Shown: one piece after another, positions 37,701 to 50,300 of the stretch
Numbering within the stretch: the stretch's first letter is position 1
How the letters are laid out: every line of letters begins with the position of its first letter
Assembly: GCA_020796225.1 (NCBI GenBank)
Contig: CM036767.1
Coordinates: 26,569,253-26,633,252 of the forward strand
Source: Arion vulgaris
Taxonomy: Eukaryota; Mollusca; Gastropoda; Stylommatophora; Arionidae
DNA: 64,000 nucleotides
Reading direction: 5' to 3'
Position numbers and translations under genes: made by a program
The notes under the pieces: generated by a model
Told to the model about the DNA's origin: nothing
Database searches by the model: none
The model's input: only the letters and a program-made list of their open reading frames with translations

Positions 37701-38470
37701 TCCCTTACATATTTTTCACACGGAGCGAGGGCTTCACTCAAGCAGTGCTGACCTTGTTAACCGAGGCGACGTCCGAGCTCGATCAATATATTTGTGTTGT
37801 ATTGGCATTATGTCTGGAGTTTTGTTGCAACAATTTCATCCCAAAGAGGTTGTCAGACATAGATCTCTAACTTGATCTGGGGACCCTGGTAGTTTCGGGC
37901 AGATATGTGGTATCAGGGTGTCACTGGATCGAACTTGGGGGGAGCACATTTCACCGCTGTACAATCCCCACTAGTCATAGGTGCACCATGCTTGCAGGCC
38001 TTTATCACTAGCTCTGGTTCTGGGCTATTCACTATGGCGTGTCACGCATGTGCATAGGTGTTTGTGCATCTCCACCCATCCAGCTATTCCCTTCCAACAC
38101 ACAGAGTCCGCCTTCACCATGGGTCCCCGCAAGCAGTGTGACCCTATCTGGCTCGGTGCAATGCCAGTGTCTTATCACCTCTTGTCGCAACTGGGAAGGA
38201 AGTGGAAAGGGACGTAAGGGGAAAATGGGGGACACGTGGGAGGGTTAAGCAGGATTACTCCTGCCCACTCATGTTGTTTAGCCAGTCAGCCGAGACTGTT
38301 GCCCGGGGTGTGGCACGTGGAGCCAAACATGAGCTAGGTGAGAAGTGGGGACCAAATAGGATCATTACTATCCGTGGACACAACCAGGATACGGCTATCA
38401 TTTTCCGTGAGGTACTAACCCCTACTTCTCACCCAACACCCCAGGTAAGGACTCTAGAAATATTGACACA
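37700..38470 (-). mobile_element. Possible 5' region / ORF1 remnant of the adjacent non-LTR element
   Basis: Directly upstream of the endonuclease start of the 33990-37700 element and of higher GC than the surroundings. No clear gag motif could be read; assignment rests on position. Several 70-100 codon frames on both strands are not recognisable. Confidence 0.35.
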
Positions 38471-38839
38471 AAAATGCTGTTTGCTTACTCTTTGAAGTGA
38501 CTTCTAGTACCACAGGTTGAATACCACTGTTATGTTGAAAGTCTGTTACTATATTGTGCTTCTTCCATTGTTGAAGTTGGACAATTTTGTTATAGCTTAT
38601 TGTTTGTGTCCTTTTGTTGAACTGTAGAGAGAGAAAATGTTAGATTCATGCAGTGATTGTATGTATCAGTTATCTGAGTTCTCATTTGTTGTATTCATTA
38701 ATTGTGACTATCAGACAGCAGCATAATTGGAGAGAAGAAACACTATTACACTAGCTAAAAGGTCGGATATTCACCGATGCTCTATCGGGTCATCAGGTCA
38801 CTCAAAATGCTGGTAAAACTGAGATGAATAGCTAAAACT

Positions 38840-39360
38840 CCTCTGCTGAACTAACGAGTTCACTCAAACGCAGCTGTCATCCAGTGATACCTCACACTGC
38901 AACATTAGGGAAACGGCGGCCGACAAGCTAGCCAAAGAGGGCGGGCGATACCCCAGACTGATCTCGAGATCAGCTATGAGGAAGTCAAAACAACCATCGG
39001 TTCGCACTATCGAAGCAAGTGGGCAAAAGACCACCCGCAGTACACAGACAGTGACGGTTACTATGGTCTCTCGCGCAGTGAACAAGTTGCCATATTTCGC
39101 CTCCGCCACAACAAGCTCAGAGCCCACATGTTCCATAAATTTAAAATTGGCACAACTAGCCTGTGCCCATGCAACATGGCAGACATGACGGCAGAACACG
39201 TCTTGCAAGACTGTCCACGTTTAGCAGGTATACGAGAAGAGTACTGGCAAAACACAGAGCTTCGCGAAAAGCTGTACGGAGGAACGGAGTCCCACAAAAC
39301 AACAGTTAAATTCATGATAGAAGTTGGTCCATCAGGCTAGGCCGGGAACGCAAGAGAGAG
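38840..39360 (+). mobile_element. Non-LTR element, RNase H C-terminal tail
   Basis: The + strand reads CNIRETAADKLAKEGG, then GLSRSEQVAIFRLRHNKLRA, then FKIGTTSLCPCNMADMTAEH followed by VLQDCP and LREKLYGG. This is the end of RNase H plus the conserved Cys/His tail of RNase H-bearing LINEs. It ends at a stop near 39338 and a (GA)n run, the likely 3' tail. 5'-truncated; one break near 38950. Confidence 0.82.
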
Positions 39361-39429
39361 AGAGATACGTTTGTAGAATGGTGAGAGATGATTCATCGCA
39401 TGCATTGAACAGTTGTCTTTAAATGTTGA

Positions 39430-39510
39430 CTACTAGAGGAGTGTCTGGCCAAATGAATTACAGCACAAGCTCCTATTTGGGAGACCCAGGTTCGATCAAG
39501 GAGTTTTTTT
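39430..39510 (+). mobile_element. tRNA-like SINE head, fragment
   Basis: TGGCCAAATGA (A-box-like, about 39448) and CCAGGTTCGATCAAGG (B-box-like, about 39487), spaced as in tRNA genes. Confidence 0.4.
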
Positions 39511-39699
39511 AATGACTGGGGCATAAAGTAAAAATCTTAACCATAACAATTTCGTTCTGGCTGCACTAGCCATGCGGCTATTAAATTCCTCAGGCTCATA
39601 TCCTTGCTGTCCTACACTGCTCTAAAAGGCAGTATTACACAGGCAGTAAAGACAGGTTAGTGGGTTTTTTTTAACTAGCAATAAAGTTGAGATATTATA

Positions 39700-40399
39700 A
39701 TGAAGTTTGATGGGACTATAGTAGATATTGATGTCAAGTTTGATGGGACTATAGTAGATATTGATGTCAAGTTTGATGAGACTATAGTAGATATTGATGG
39801 GACTATAGTAGATATTGATGTCAAGTTTGATGAGACTATAGTAGATATTGATGTCAAGTTGGATGGGTCTATAGTAGATATTGATGTCAAGTTTGATGGG
39901 ACTATAGTAGATATTGATGTCAAGTTGGATGGGTCTATAGTAGATATTGATGTCAAGTTGGATGGGTCTATAGTAGATATTGATGTCAAGTTGGATGGGT
40001 CTATAGTAGATATTGATGTCAAGTTTGATGGGACTATAGTAGATATTGATGTCAAGTTGGATGGGTCTATAGTAGATATTGATGGGACTATAGTAGATAT
40101 TGATGTCAAGTTGGATGGGTCTATAGTAGATATTGATGGGACTATAGTAGATATTGATGTCAAGTTTGATGAGACTATAGTAGATATTGATGGGACTATA
40201 AGTAGATTGATGACTATATAGATATTGATGTCAAGTTTGATGGGACTATAGTAGATATTGATGTCAAGTTTGATGGAACTATAGTAGATATTGATGTCAA
40301 GTTGATGGGTCTATAGTAGATATTGATATCAGTTGATGGACATAGTAAATATTGATGTCAAGTTGGATGGGTCTATAGTAGATATTGATGTCAAGTTTT
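39700..40399 (+). repeat. 33/21-bp minisatellite, array A
   Basis: Units of 33 bp (gatgtcaagtttgatgggac...) interspersed with 21-bp short units (gatgggactatagtagatat...). The short unit is the long one without its first 12 bases. Lengths are multiples of three and lack stops, so a 173-codon frame opens on + and a 162-codon frame on minus; neither is a gene. Confidence 0.95.
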
Positions 40400-40663
40400 A
40401 CTGTTCGGCATTTGTTCGAGTCCCCTGGTCTTACTCAGGACGATAACGTGAGTACCTCTGAAGTCGGAGAAAATCTGCCTGTATGGCGAGGGAATACTAA
40501 TTACGAGTACATTGAGCACACGGCTGCCAGTGTAAGTAATTTACAATGTGCACGCTGCTGCCATTGTAAGAAATTGGAAACACGGATTTTCACGCAAAAA
40601 TCAGTTTCAGAGATGAAACTTCGCTAAGTTGAAAGCGGACGAGAGAGAAAAAAAGAAAAAAAA
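40400..40663 (+). mobile_element. SINE-like insertion inside the 33/21-bp array
   Basis: 264 bp of unrelated sequence between two parts of one minisatellite. It has a tRNA T-arm-like TTCGAGTCCC near its start (about 40412), and the A-rich end 'gagagaaaaaaagaaaaaaa'. The array unit start gatgtcaagttt lies on both sides, consistent with a duplication but ambiguous in a repeat. The block 'ttcacgcaaaaatcag' also occurs at 2351 and 2714. Confidence 0.6.
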
Positions 40664-41297
40664 GATGTCAAGTTTGATGGGACTATAGTAGATATTGATG
40701 TCAAGTTGATGGGACTATAGTAGATATTGATGGGACTATAGTAGATATTGATGTCAAGTTGGATGGGTCTATAGTAGATATTGATGGGACTATAGTAGAT
40801 ATTGATGTCAAGTTGGATGGGACTATAGTAGATATTGATGGGACTATAGTAGATATTGATGTCAAGTTGGATGGGACTATAGTAGATATTGATGGGACTA
40901 TAGTAGATATTGATGTCAAGTTTGATGGGACTATAGTAGATATTGATGTCAAGTTGGATGGGTCTATAGTAGATATTGATGTCAAGTTGGATGGGTCTAT
41001 AGTAGATATTGATGTCAAGTTTGATGGGACTATAGTAGATATTGATGTCAAGTTTGATGGGACTATAGTAGATATTGATGTCAAGTTTGATGGGACTATA
41101 GTAGATATTGATGGAACTATAGTATATATTGATGTCAAGTTGGATGGGTCTATAGTAGATATTGATGTCAAGTTTGATGGAACTATAGTAGATATTGATG
41201 TCACATTGGATGGAACTATAGTAGATATTGATGGGACTATAGTAGATATTGATGTCAAGTTTGATGGAACTATAGTTGATATTGATGTCAAGTTTGA
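40664..41297 (+). repeat. 33/21-bp minisatellite, array B
   Basis: Continuation of the same 33/21-bp repeat after the insertion; copies carry scattered substitutions (for example ggaact, gtatat, gtcacat). It also opens long frames on both strands. Confidence 0.95.
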
Positions 41298-41360
41298 TTT
41301 GGCTGAATTGAATAGAAAAAATGAATAAAATTAACATGTGAGATATATATTTGGGCATGA

Positions 41361-41559
41361 AAGTTACATCTCTATTAGTGTTGAGACAAGTTACATCTAC
41401 TGTGTTAGTGTTGAGACAAGTTACATCTACTGTGTTAGTGTTGAGCAGATCATTGTTAGTGTTAGACGTACATCTACTGTGTTAGTGTTGAGACAAGTTA
41501 CATCTACTGTGTTAGTGTTGAGACAAGTTACATCTACTGTGTTAGTGTTGAGACAAGTT
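41361..41559 (+). repeat. 30-bp minisatellite
   Basis: About six copies of gttgagacaagttacatcta..., one degenerate near 41446-41475. Confidence 0.9.
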
Positions 41560-41589
41560 TTCATTCATTGATCTCATTTACTGACTGGC

Positions 41590-41960
41590 ATAGATGATCA
41601 TAACTCTCTATCTTCTCACAACTTTCCTCCATGTTGTAGGTTTAAACTGTCCATTAACTCTTCTTCACATTTCAACTCCCAATGGAGCACAGGTCTTCAA
41701 CAAACATCTTACTCTCTCCTGCCATCCCTTCCAATTCTTTCCATGTTTTACCTATCCTTTTAATATCAGCCTCCAGCTCTCTTCTTCAGGTCTGTCTAGA
41801 CCTTCCCCTACTCCTCTTTCCCTGTGGGTTCTAAAACAGTGCCTCTCTTGCAATACTTCCAGTCGGTCTTCTCAATGTATGTCCTATCCATCGCCAGTGT
41901 CTCTTCCTTAGCTATTTCTTCTGACTGCATGTCCTAAAAATGGTGTTTATATTTTCCAGA
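41590..41960 (-). mobile_element. LINE C-terminal fragment, antisense
   Basis: C/T-rich on the + strand; the minus strand gives stop-broken GRDGRRE / NMERIGR-like basic pieces typical of LINE tails. Weak assignment by resemblance to the other copies. Confidence 0.4.
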
Positions 41961-42357
41961 TCTAACGATTAGATTGAAGAATAGACTGTAGATAACATTG
42001 AATAGTTCTCATTCTTCCTACCAATGACAAAATAGCTTGTTGAATAGTATCATCATTTTATGCAATGCTATTTTTGTTCTAGTCTATTGTGTTCTTTATT
42101 TCTGATTTGTGTTGTCCAATCTGATGTTATCATGTTCCAATATCTTTAACAAATTTATTCACTTGTTTTCACAAATCTATTCACTTGTTTTAACAGTCTA
42201 ACATTGATATTAATGCTACATTCAGTTGATTTGAGAGCAGTTAACTTCTTGTCTTGTCACATAACCTCAGCAGCTGTTGGGGAATTGCACCTGCAGAACT
42301 TTGAACTATCTGCTATTTTTATTGGGTTTTTATTTTTAAAGGTATCTGCAAAATTCT

Positions 42358-42608
42358 TCTTTGAACGCTCCACATTGACCACTTGTTAACCACTCTTTGT
42401 GATTTATATGTGATCTGGGTTTAAGAGCGATTGTATGTTGCGCGAATTATGCGCCTACAAGTGGCCAGCACATCCAATTTCTGTGATGCTTTTATTTACT
42501 AGGTAGCTTCCCTAGGCCCCTACCTCAGTCGCCTCTTACGACATGCTGTGTAGGTCGCAGTGTTACTATTCTCTGCTTCCTATGGGCGCAACAACACATA
42601 GGCGATAT
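42358..42608 (+). mobile_element. SINE family S, copy 8
   Basis: From 'gctccacattgaccacttgt' to 'caacaacacataggcg'. Full length. Confidence 0.84.
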
Positions 42609-43089
42609 ATCTGTAAAATGATAGTTTCTTACATTCCTTTTTTTATATATATATATATAAGCGAACTAGTTTTCAGAAATAGAGCAGATATGCTAATATT
42701 CAACAGAAATGTAGTAGGTATAGCATAAAACATGTCCTGCTACCAGTAGTTCTAGCAGTTGTCAACACAAATAAATGGATAACTCAGGCAGCACTTAGCC
42801 ATTCATTAAATGTGTATCTGGTCAATCAGTTTTTTTTATTCATATACTTTCTTGTTTCATTGTCAAGTTTTAATAATGTTCTGACTTCTTTTTTACCCTT
42901 GTCAAATTTGCTAATGTAGCAACAACAAATTTGTGTTGGATCACCGCAATCAATGTATTACTTTCTGTAGTTGGTATCTTGTATTACCTTTTTATTCTCT
43001 CTCTGTCTCTCTCACTCTTACTGTAATCTTCTCATGATTCATTGCTGATCGTGATTCATTGCCGTTCATGATATTTTAGAATTGTTTGC

Positions 43090-43170
43090 TTTTGTGCTGG
43101 GGGTGATAGCCTCGGACACCAAAAGTGCTGGGTTCATGTCCCACGTGTGGAGTGATTTGTCTGTTCGCCA
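43090..43170 (+). mobile_element. tRNA-like SINE head, fragment
   Basis: GGGTGATAGCCTCGGACACC followed by GGGTTCATGTCCC (about 43130), an A-box/B-box-like layout. Confidence 0.35.
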
Positions 43171-43369
43171 GTGATCCCTGATCTCAGAGTAGTTAAGATT
43201 AAGTGTATAATCTAAGAGGAGAAGACAGTCAAACTTTCAAGTTGAACACAGGATAAAAAAATTGCTGTAAAACACTGTGCATTACCAAACTTGAGGTATC
43301 TTATTCTTCGTGAACGCCTGCTGTTAATTCATACGGAAAGTCATGACGCCTGGTATTGCACTTCTGATT

Positions 43370-45105
43370 GATTTTTGTGGCCTATATTACCCTTTTATGG
43401 GTGTCCCTCAACCATACGGAGAGCCTCATCGACTTCCGAGGTACTTGAAGCGTAGATCCTTCAAGAGTGATCGTTGCAGGAGACCTATTGTCCTTGTAAC
43501 TCTTTCTCGGACAGAGTTAGTTTTAGTGAAGGCATAATCGTGACTTCTCTAACGGCCTTCCTGCCTTTTATGAGGTTGTTCCATACGCAACGCAAGATAA
43601 CCACTCTTTAATGATCTTTTTGTGCCGTAAATTTGGGCTTAGATCTATGCCAAAGAGTATTAGCTTACATGCGCTGACTGGGTGAGATCGCTACGGTAAA
43701 GATCCAAACTATTCCGACCCATCTAGGTCTAGTCACAGGAAGTATCACCTTTTTGTGTTGCTTTGTCAAACAAATGATCATATGTTGGCCTTAGCCTTTA
43801 TGTGATCTGAGCCATGATATTTGGACGTCATCTGTGTAGGATGATCGACGTCCGAAAAGTATTGCCCTTAGCCAATGTCAATGGTTGGGTTTGTACCAGT
43901 CAAGCATTTGCATTATTGGCCATACTTTTTTTATCCACGATGAGTTTGTTCCTGAGTAGGAGTATTCTCGACCGCTACGCGGTGCGTGTCGTTACTTGGC
44001 AATTTGCAAGGATATTCCCTGTCTCCGGGAAACACTGGTCTGGGGCTGCTCACAGATATTCTAGAGGGTCGTTTCAATCAGCACTAGCAACGTAACTGAA
44101 GTTTTGAGCTTGCCACCATCACCCACCTCAGTTCTTTCCGGGATGTTAGTTGTTATTGCAACAGTACCCTGCCCGGTTGTCCCAGGGAGGGCAGTTTCGT
44201 TAGACGCTAAAAATGCAACTTTTATGATTTGCGCTTGTCCAACCATTCCCACCTCAGTTCTTCCGGGTTAGTGGTTTGGCTTCCGGCTTGTAGTGGTTTT
44301 GGCAACCGACTTGCCTGATTATCCCAGGAGGGCAGTTTCGTTAGGCACTGAACGCAACTTTAGAATTTGCGCTTGGCAACTTTACCCAATAGGTTTCTCC
44401 GCGCTTAGCCTCATGTACGGGTTTCCGCATACCTTCCCATGTAGTGTCACAATGCTGCGTTGCCGTGTTTTCTGAGATATTTGCCAAAGCTCTTTGATTC
44501 GTTACGCACCTTTCTTATTGATTCTAGCCCCACAGCTGGCAATTTGCTTGCAACCCTTTACTCCAGGGAGTTGGCCTCTTTTCTAATTTGATACACCTCT
44601 CATCCCTTTCGTGCAGCCTTTCCCATCGGACGGGAAGCTGCTGTAAGACCATTGTGTTCACCTCTGCCGTCACATTTACCGTGACTCGCACCATTATGAC
44701 ACGGAGCTTGACTCGTGCACAGGGCTCCAAGTTTTCGCTCCATGTCTCGGCTTTGGGATGCACCCCTCATCCCTTTAATTAATTCAGTCATTTACTCTGG
44801 GGAAGTTAGCATTTTGTTCTCAGAGGCTCGTACGCTGCTGTTTCGTACATTTGGGAACTTGGGCAAAGTTTATCGGACATCGACCAGGAGATGCGTGCGT
44901 TGTTCAGGGATTTTCAGACCTGCATTGCTTTTCCGTGCTTGCACTGCTACCACTACCTGCAGTTCTCCCCAATCCCTGACCCCCTTAGCCAGATAGGAAC
45001 CGAAGTCTGTTTCCAGGGTCACCATGTGGAGGTAAGGGGCAGGGTCTTGATTAGCGCCCTTCACTAACCCTGGCACATGTTACCGCCATGCGCTTGACCC
45101 TGTCG
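43370..45105 (+). repeat. Unclassified long dispersed repeat U, copy 2
   Basis: The longer copy of the repeat at 1-1365, same orientation. Contains internal near-repeats of 'cacccacctcagttctt' (about 44.12 and 44.25 kb) and of 'gggagggcagtttcgttag' (about 44.18 and 44.32 kb). Coding capacity not recognised. Confidence 0.75.
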
Positions 45106-45379
45106 AGCTTTTAAAATTTTAGACTGACTACATCACGACGCGACTTTGATATACGGACACACACACAAGACCGCGAGCGAGTCTTAATAGCAGACGCTAC
45201 CTTGTCCCTTAATCGCTGGGAGCCTGATCAGCATCGTCGCGTGAAGAAGCAGAGAGGCACGCTCAGCCGTTAGAGACTATGCGCGCAATTGGTTATCGAC
45301 ACTGGGAAACTGCGCCGCTACTGGCTTGTTCTTCCGTTTATTTTCAAAACGAGGAGGTGCAGCTTGCAGACGCACAACC

Positions 45380-46170
45380 CAGATCAATCAATCAAGTGCC
45401 CTGCCGGCGAGGCGATCATGTCTCTCCACAACTCTCTTTGCTTGGTGCATGTAATCAGTTCTGACGTCGATATTTTATCGAACCATGATGTCAGGCCATC
45501 CAACATCTTCTCCCTCTGTCTTCCACGATCTCTCCTTCCCTGAATTTTACCTGTAGTCACCAAATGTTCTAAACCTTCTCTTCGCATTATATGCCCGAAG
45601 AACCTTGATTGTCTGATTCTTTTTTCTTTTGATAAGGTTTCTTTGTGTGCAGGCCTGATTTAAAACCTCCACATTTGTTTTCTTTGCTGTTCATGGAATT
45701 TTCAACATTCTTCTGTAAAACCACATCTCTGTGGCTTCCAATGATCGTATTGATTGTTTGTTCATTGTCCATGATTCGCTGCCATACATAAGTATTGGTT
45801 CAATATAGCATTGAGTACTGCTGCAATGTCATTGGTAGTGAGTTCACGATAGTGTGTTCTTCATTTTCATAAAAGCTGCTTTCGTTTGAGCTATTCTACT
45901 CCTAATCTCTGTTATACATCTTCCATCTGATGTTAGAATGTTCCTAGATACTTGAATCGATGGACTTGTTTCAGTGTTGTGTTGTTTATTTTAATATTAC
46001 ATGTTGGTGTTTCTTGGAGACAACCATAACCTCTGTTTTCTTTATATTCATGCTTAATCCTTTCTTTCACTTTCTCTCACTAGTATGTCTATCAAGTCTT
46101 GCAGATCTTGTTCATTTGTAGCCATGAGAATTGTGTCATCAGCATATCTTAGGTTGTTTATAACCCAGAT
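45380..46170 (-). mobile_element. Non-LTR retrotransposon fragment, RT palm to C-terminus
   Basis: Minus strand from RYADDTILMATNEQDLQDLI (about 46.16 kb, the catalytic YADD) through FKYLGTF, then SRFFGHIMRREGLEHLVTTG and GRQREKMLDGL (about 45.6-45.5 kb). Several stops and frameshifts. Its nucleotide sequence matches other decayed minus-strand pieces in this window (for example 32.04-32.46 kb and 21.96-22.92 kb), so it serves as the reference copy of that family here. Confidence 0.83.
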
Positions 46171-47325
46171 ACTTGAGGCATTAAATTTAACCACATCTAC
46201 AATCATAAAACAACCACGATGATGTAGCCAAACAAAACATGCATGATGAATTAGAATGTGCTAGATTGATAATGAAAAGAAACTTACCTTGAATAGTTAT
46301 CAGTTCAAGCATTTCTGATTCATCCAAATGGTCATGTGATTCGGTTTTGATATCCTTTCTTAGAATAATAAGTCTAAATCTAATTAGTCTTCAGAATTAT
46401 TGAGCATATTCAACAGCAGCTTCTGTTGTTATCTTTTTAGAATGGCAATTTCATGATTCTTTTAGTATGTTTTTCTCCCATGAAAGCACTTAGTAAGCAT
46501 TTTAAAAACCCTGAAAAATTTCACAACGATGTGTTAGTCATCTTCCTAAACAACATAATAACTTGTATTGTGTCGATATAACATTTCTACATAATTTTGC
46601 ATCCAACCGACTGATCTTTAACAAATGTGTTGCGAGACCAATATATCAGCAACTCGAGACCTGAGATGTTTATAATTAAAACCTATAATAAGGAATGTCA
46701 GGTTTAAAGGGGTAAACTATCAAAAACCGTCAGGGATAATGGTTGGGTGTCTGATTGAATAGATTCTTGTGAGCATATGAGTTAAATCATTCGTAAATAG
46801 ACTTGGAATCCAACATTTGTTATCATTAGAGAAACATCAAGTTGATAATGATACCAGATTTGAAGACTTGAAAAGTGTACAGCAGATATTCACTTCTGCT
46901 GGTCAATAACTGGAAAATTCTTAAGCAAATATTTGTAGTGGTGTTAATAAATTCATTTGTTCAACATTGTTTTCATTTCATTATATATGATATCCATATT
47001 TTGTGCATGATATTTGATCTGGAATTGTTAAAGTGAAATGTGATGGACTAGGCTGTATCAAATCTTTTCTCTCTGATATTTATTTCACTATGTATCTTGT
47101 GGATGATGAGTTAGGTAACAACTTCAACTTGGCCAGACTTTCATTCAATTAGCATTGTACTCATCATGAAGAACTTTCAATATTCAATGCCTGTTACTCA
47201 TGTCACATTTACCTATCTGTACCAAGGAATGACCTCCTCCCACCACCACAATCCAATTTATCCCTCCGTCGTCAGGATAAAGGCAGATGAGCATCTACGA
47301 GTCTGCCCAGAGTACCATGAGATAG
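46171..47325. other. No recognisable feature
   Basis: AT-rich unique-looking sequence before the 51-bp array; no frame over about 60 codons until the array. Confidence 0.45.
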
Positions 47326-50300
47326 GTCCAGTAGTTAATCTTGTTTTGACATGTTCTCTCATAGTAGTGTTGTATAGTCCAGTAGTTAATCTTGTTTTGA
47401 TGTGTTCTCTCCTAGTGGTGTTGTGTAGTCCAATAGGTAATCTTGTTTTGACATGTTCTCTCACGAGTGTTGTGTAGTCCAGTAGTTAATCTTGTTTTGA
47501 CGTGTTCTCTCCTAGTGGTGTTGTGTAGTCCAGTAGTTAATCTTGTTTTGACGTGTTCTCTCCTAGTGGTGTTTTGTAGTCCAGTAGTTAATCTTGTTTT
47601 GACGTGTTCTCTCATAGTGGTGTTGTGTAGTCCAGTAGTTAATCTTGTTTTGACATGTTCTCTCATAGTGGTGTTGTGTAGTCTAGTAGTTAATCTTGTT
47701 TTGACGTGTTCTCTCCTAGTGGTGTTGTGTAGTCCAGTAGTTAATCTTGTTTTGACATGTTCTCTCATAGTGGTGTTGTGTAGTCCAGTAGTTAATCTTG
47801 TTTTGACATGTTCTCTCCTAGTGGTGTTGTGTAGTCCAGTAGTTAATCTTGTTTTGACGTGTTCTCTCCTAGTGGTGTTTTGTAGTCCAGTAGTTAATCT
47901 TGTTTTGACATGTTCTCTCATAGTGGTGTTGTGTAGTCCAATAGTTAATCTTGTTTTGACGTGTTCTTCTCTAGTGGTGTCTTTTTGTAGTCCAATAGTT
48001 AATCTTGTTTTGACGTGTTCTCTCCTAGTGGTGTTTTGTAGTCCAGTAGTTAATCTTGTTTTGATGTGTTCTCTCCTAGTGGTGTTTTGTAGTCCAGTAG
48101 TTAATCTTGTTTTGATGTGTTCTCTCCTAGTGGTGTTTTGTAGTCCAATAGTTAATCTTGTTTTGACTGTGTTCTCTCTAGTGGTGTTTTGTAGTCCAAT
48201 AGTTAATCTTGTTTTGACGTGTTCTCTCCTAGTGGTGTTTTGTAGTCCAATAGTTAATCTTGTTTTGATGTGTTCTCTCCTAGTGGTGTTTTGTAGTCCA
48301 GTAGTTAATCTTGTTTTGACGTGTTCTCTCCTAGTGGTGTTTTGTAGTCCAGTAGTTAATCTTGTTTTGATGTGTTCTCTCCTAGTGGTGTTGTGTAGTC
48401 CAGTAGTTAATCTTGTTTTGACGTGTTCTCTCCTAGTGGTGTTTTGTAGTCCAGTAGTTAATCTTGTTTTGATGTGTTCTCTCCTAGTGGTGTTGTGTAG
48501 TCCAGTAGTTAATCTTGTTTTGACGTGTTCTCTCATAGTGGTGTTGTGTAGTCCAGTAGTTAATCTTGTTTTGACGTGTTCTCTCATAGTGGTGTTGTGT
48601 AGTCCAGTAGTTAATCTTGTTTTGACATTTCTCTCTAGTGGTGTTGTGTAGTCCAGTAGTTAATCTTGTTTTGACATGTTCTCTCATAGTGGTATTGTGT
48701 AGTCCAGTAGTTAATCTTGTTTTGACATGTTCTCTCCTAGTGGTGTTGTGTAGTCCAGTAGTTAATCTTGTTTTGACGTGTTCTCTCCTAGTGGTGTTTT
48801 GTAGTCCAGTAGTTAATCTTGTTTTGACATGTTCTCTCATAGTGGTGTTGTGTAGTCCAATAGTTAATCTTGTTTTGATGTGTTCTCTCCTAGTGGTGTT
48901 GTGTAGTCCAGTAGTTAATCTTGTTTTGACGTGTTCTCTCCTAGTGGTGTTTTGTAGTCCAATAGTTAATCTTGTTTTGATGTGTTCTCTCCTAGTGGTG
49001 TTGTATAGTCCAGTAGTTAATCTTGTTTTGATGTGTTCTCTCCTAGTGGTGTTTTGTAGTCCAATAGTTAATCTTGTTTTGACGTGTTCTCTCATAGTGG
49101 TGTTTTGTAGTCCAATATTTAATCTTGTTTTGACGTGTTCTCTCCTAGTGGTGTTTTGTAGTCCAATAGTTAATCTTGTTTTGACGTGTTCTCTCCTAGT
49201 GGTGTTTTGTAGTCCAGTAGTTAATCTTGTTTTGACGTGTTCTCTCCTAGTGGTGTTTTGTAGTCCAGTAGTTAATCTTGTTTTGATGTGTTCTCTCCTA
49301 GTGGTGTTGTGTAGTCCAGTAGTTAATCTTGTTTTGACGTGTTCTCTCCTAGTGGTGTTTTGTAGTCCAGTAGTTAATCTTGTTTTGATGTGTTCTCTCT
49401 AGTGGTGTTTGTAGTCCAGTAGTTAATCTTGTTTTGACGTGTTCTCTCCTAGTGGTGTTTTGTAGTCCAGAGTTAATCTGTTTTGATGTGTTCTCTCCTA
49501 GTGGTGTTGTGTAGTCCAGTAGTTAATCTTGTTTTGACGTGTTCTCTCATGGTGTTGTGTAGTCCAGAGTTAATCTTGTTTTGACGGTTCTCTCCAGTGG
49601 TGTCTGTGTAGTCCAGTAGTTAATCTTGTTTTGACATATTCTCTCATAGTGGGTTGTAGTCCAGTAGTTAATCTTGTTTTGACATGTTCTCTCCTAGTGG
49701 TGTTGTGTAGTCCAGTAGTTAATCTTGTTTTGACGTGTTCTCTCCTAGTGGTGTTTTGTAGTCCAATAGTTAATCTTGTTTTGATGTGTTCTCTCCTAGT
49801 GGTGTTGTATAGTCCAGTAGTTAATCTTGTTTTGATGTTTCTTCTCCTATGGTGTTTTGTAGTCCAATAGTTAATCTTGTTTTGACGTGTTCTCTCATAG
49901 TGGTGTTTTGTAGTCCAATATTTAATCTTGTTTTGACGTGTTCTCTCCTAGTGGTGTTTTGTAGTCCAATAGTTAATCTTGTTTTGACGTGTTCTCTCCT
50001 AGTGGTGTTTTGTAGTCCAGTAGTTAATCTTGTTTTGACGTGTTCTCTCCTAGTGTGTTTGTAGTCCAGTAGTTAATCTTGTTTTGATGTGTTCCTCAAG
50101 TGTGTTGTGTAGTCCAGTAGTTAACTTGTTTTACGTGTTCTCTCCTAGTGGTGTTTGAGTCCAGTAGTTAATCTTGTTTTGATGTGTTCTTCCTAGTGGT
50201 TTGTAGTCCAGTAGTTAATCTTGTTTTGACTTGTTCTCTCATAGTGGTGTTGTGTAGTCCAGTAGTTAATCTTGTTTTGACGTGTTCTCTCAAGTGGTGT

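Noticed and set aside
39700..41358. Frames of 162-244 codons on both strands, one resembling a repetitive acidic protein (KFDGTIVDIDV)
   Set aside because: Produced by the 33/21-bp array; open on both strands, and interrupted by an insertion.
47412..48651. Reading frames of 391-394 codons on both strands
   Set aside because: They lie entirely in the 51-bp minisatellite; a stop-free unit that is a multiple of three explains them on both strands. No start context, domain or unique sequence supports a gene.
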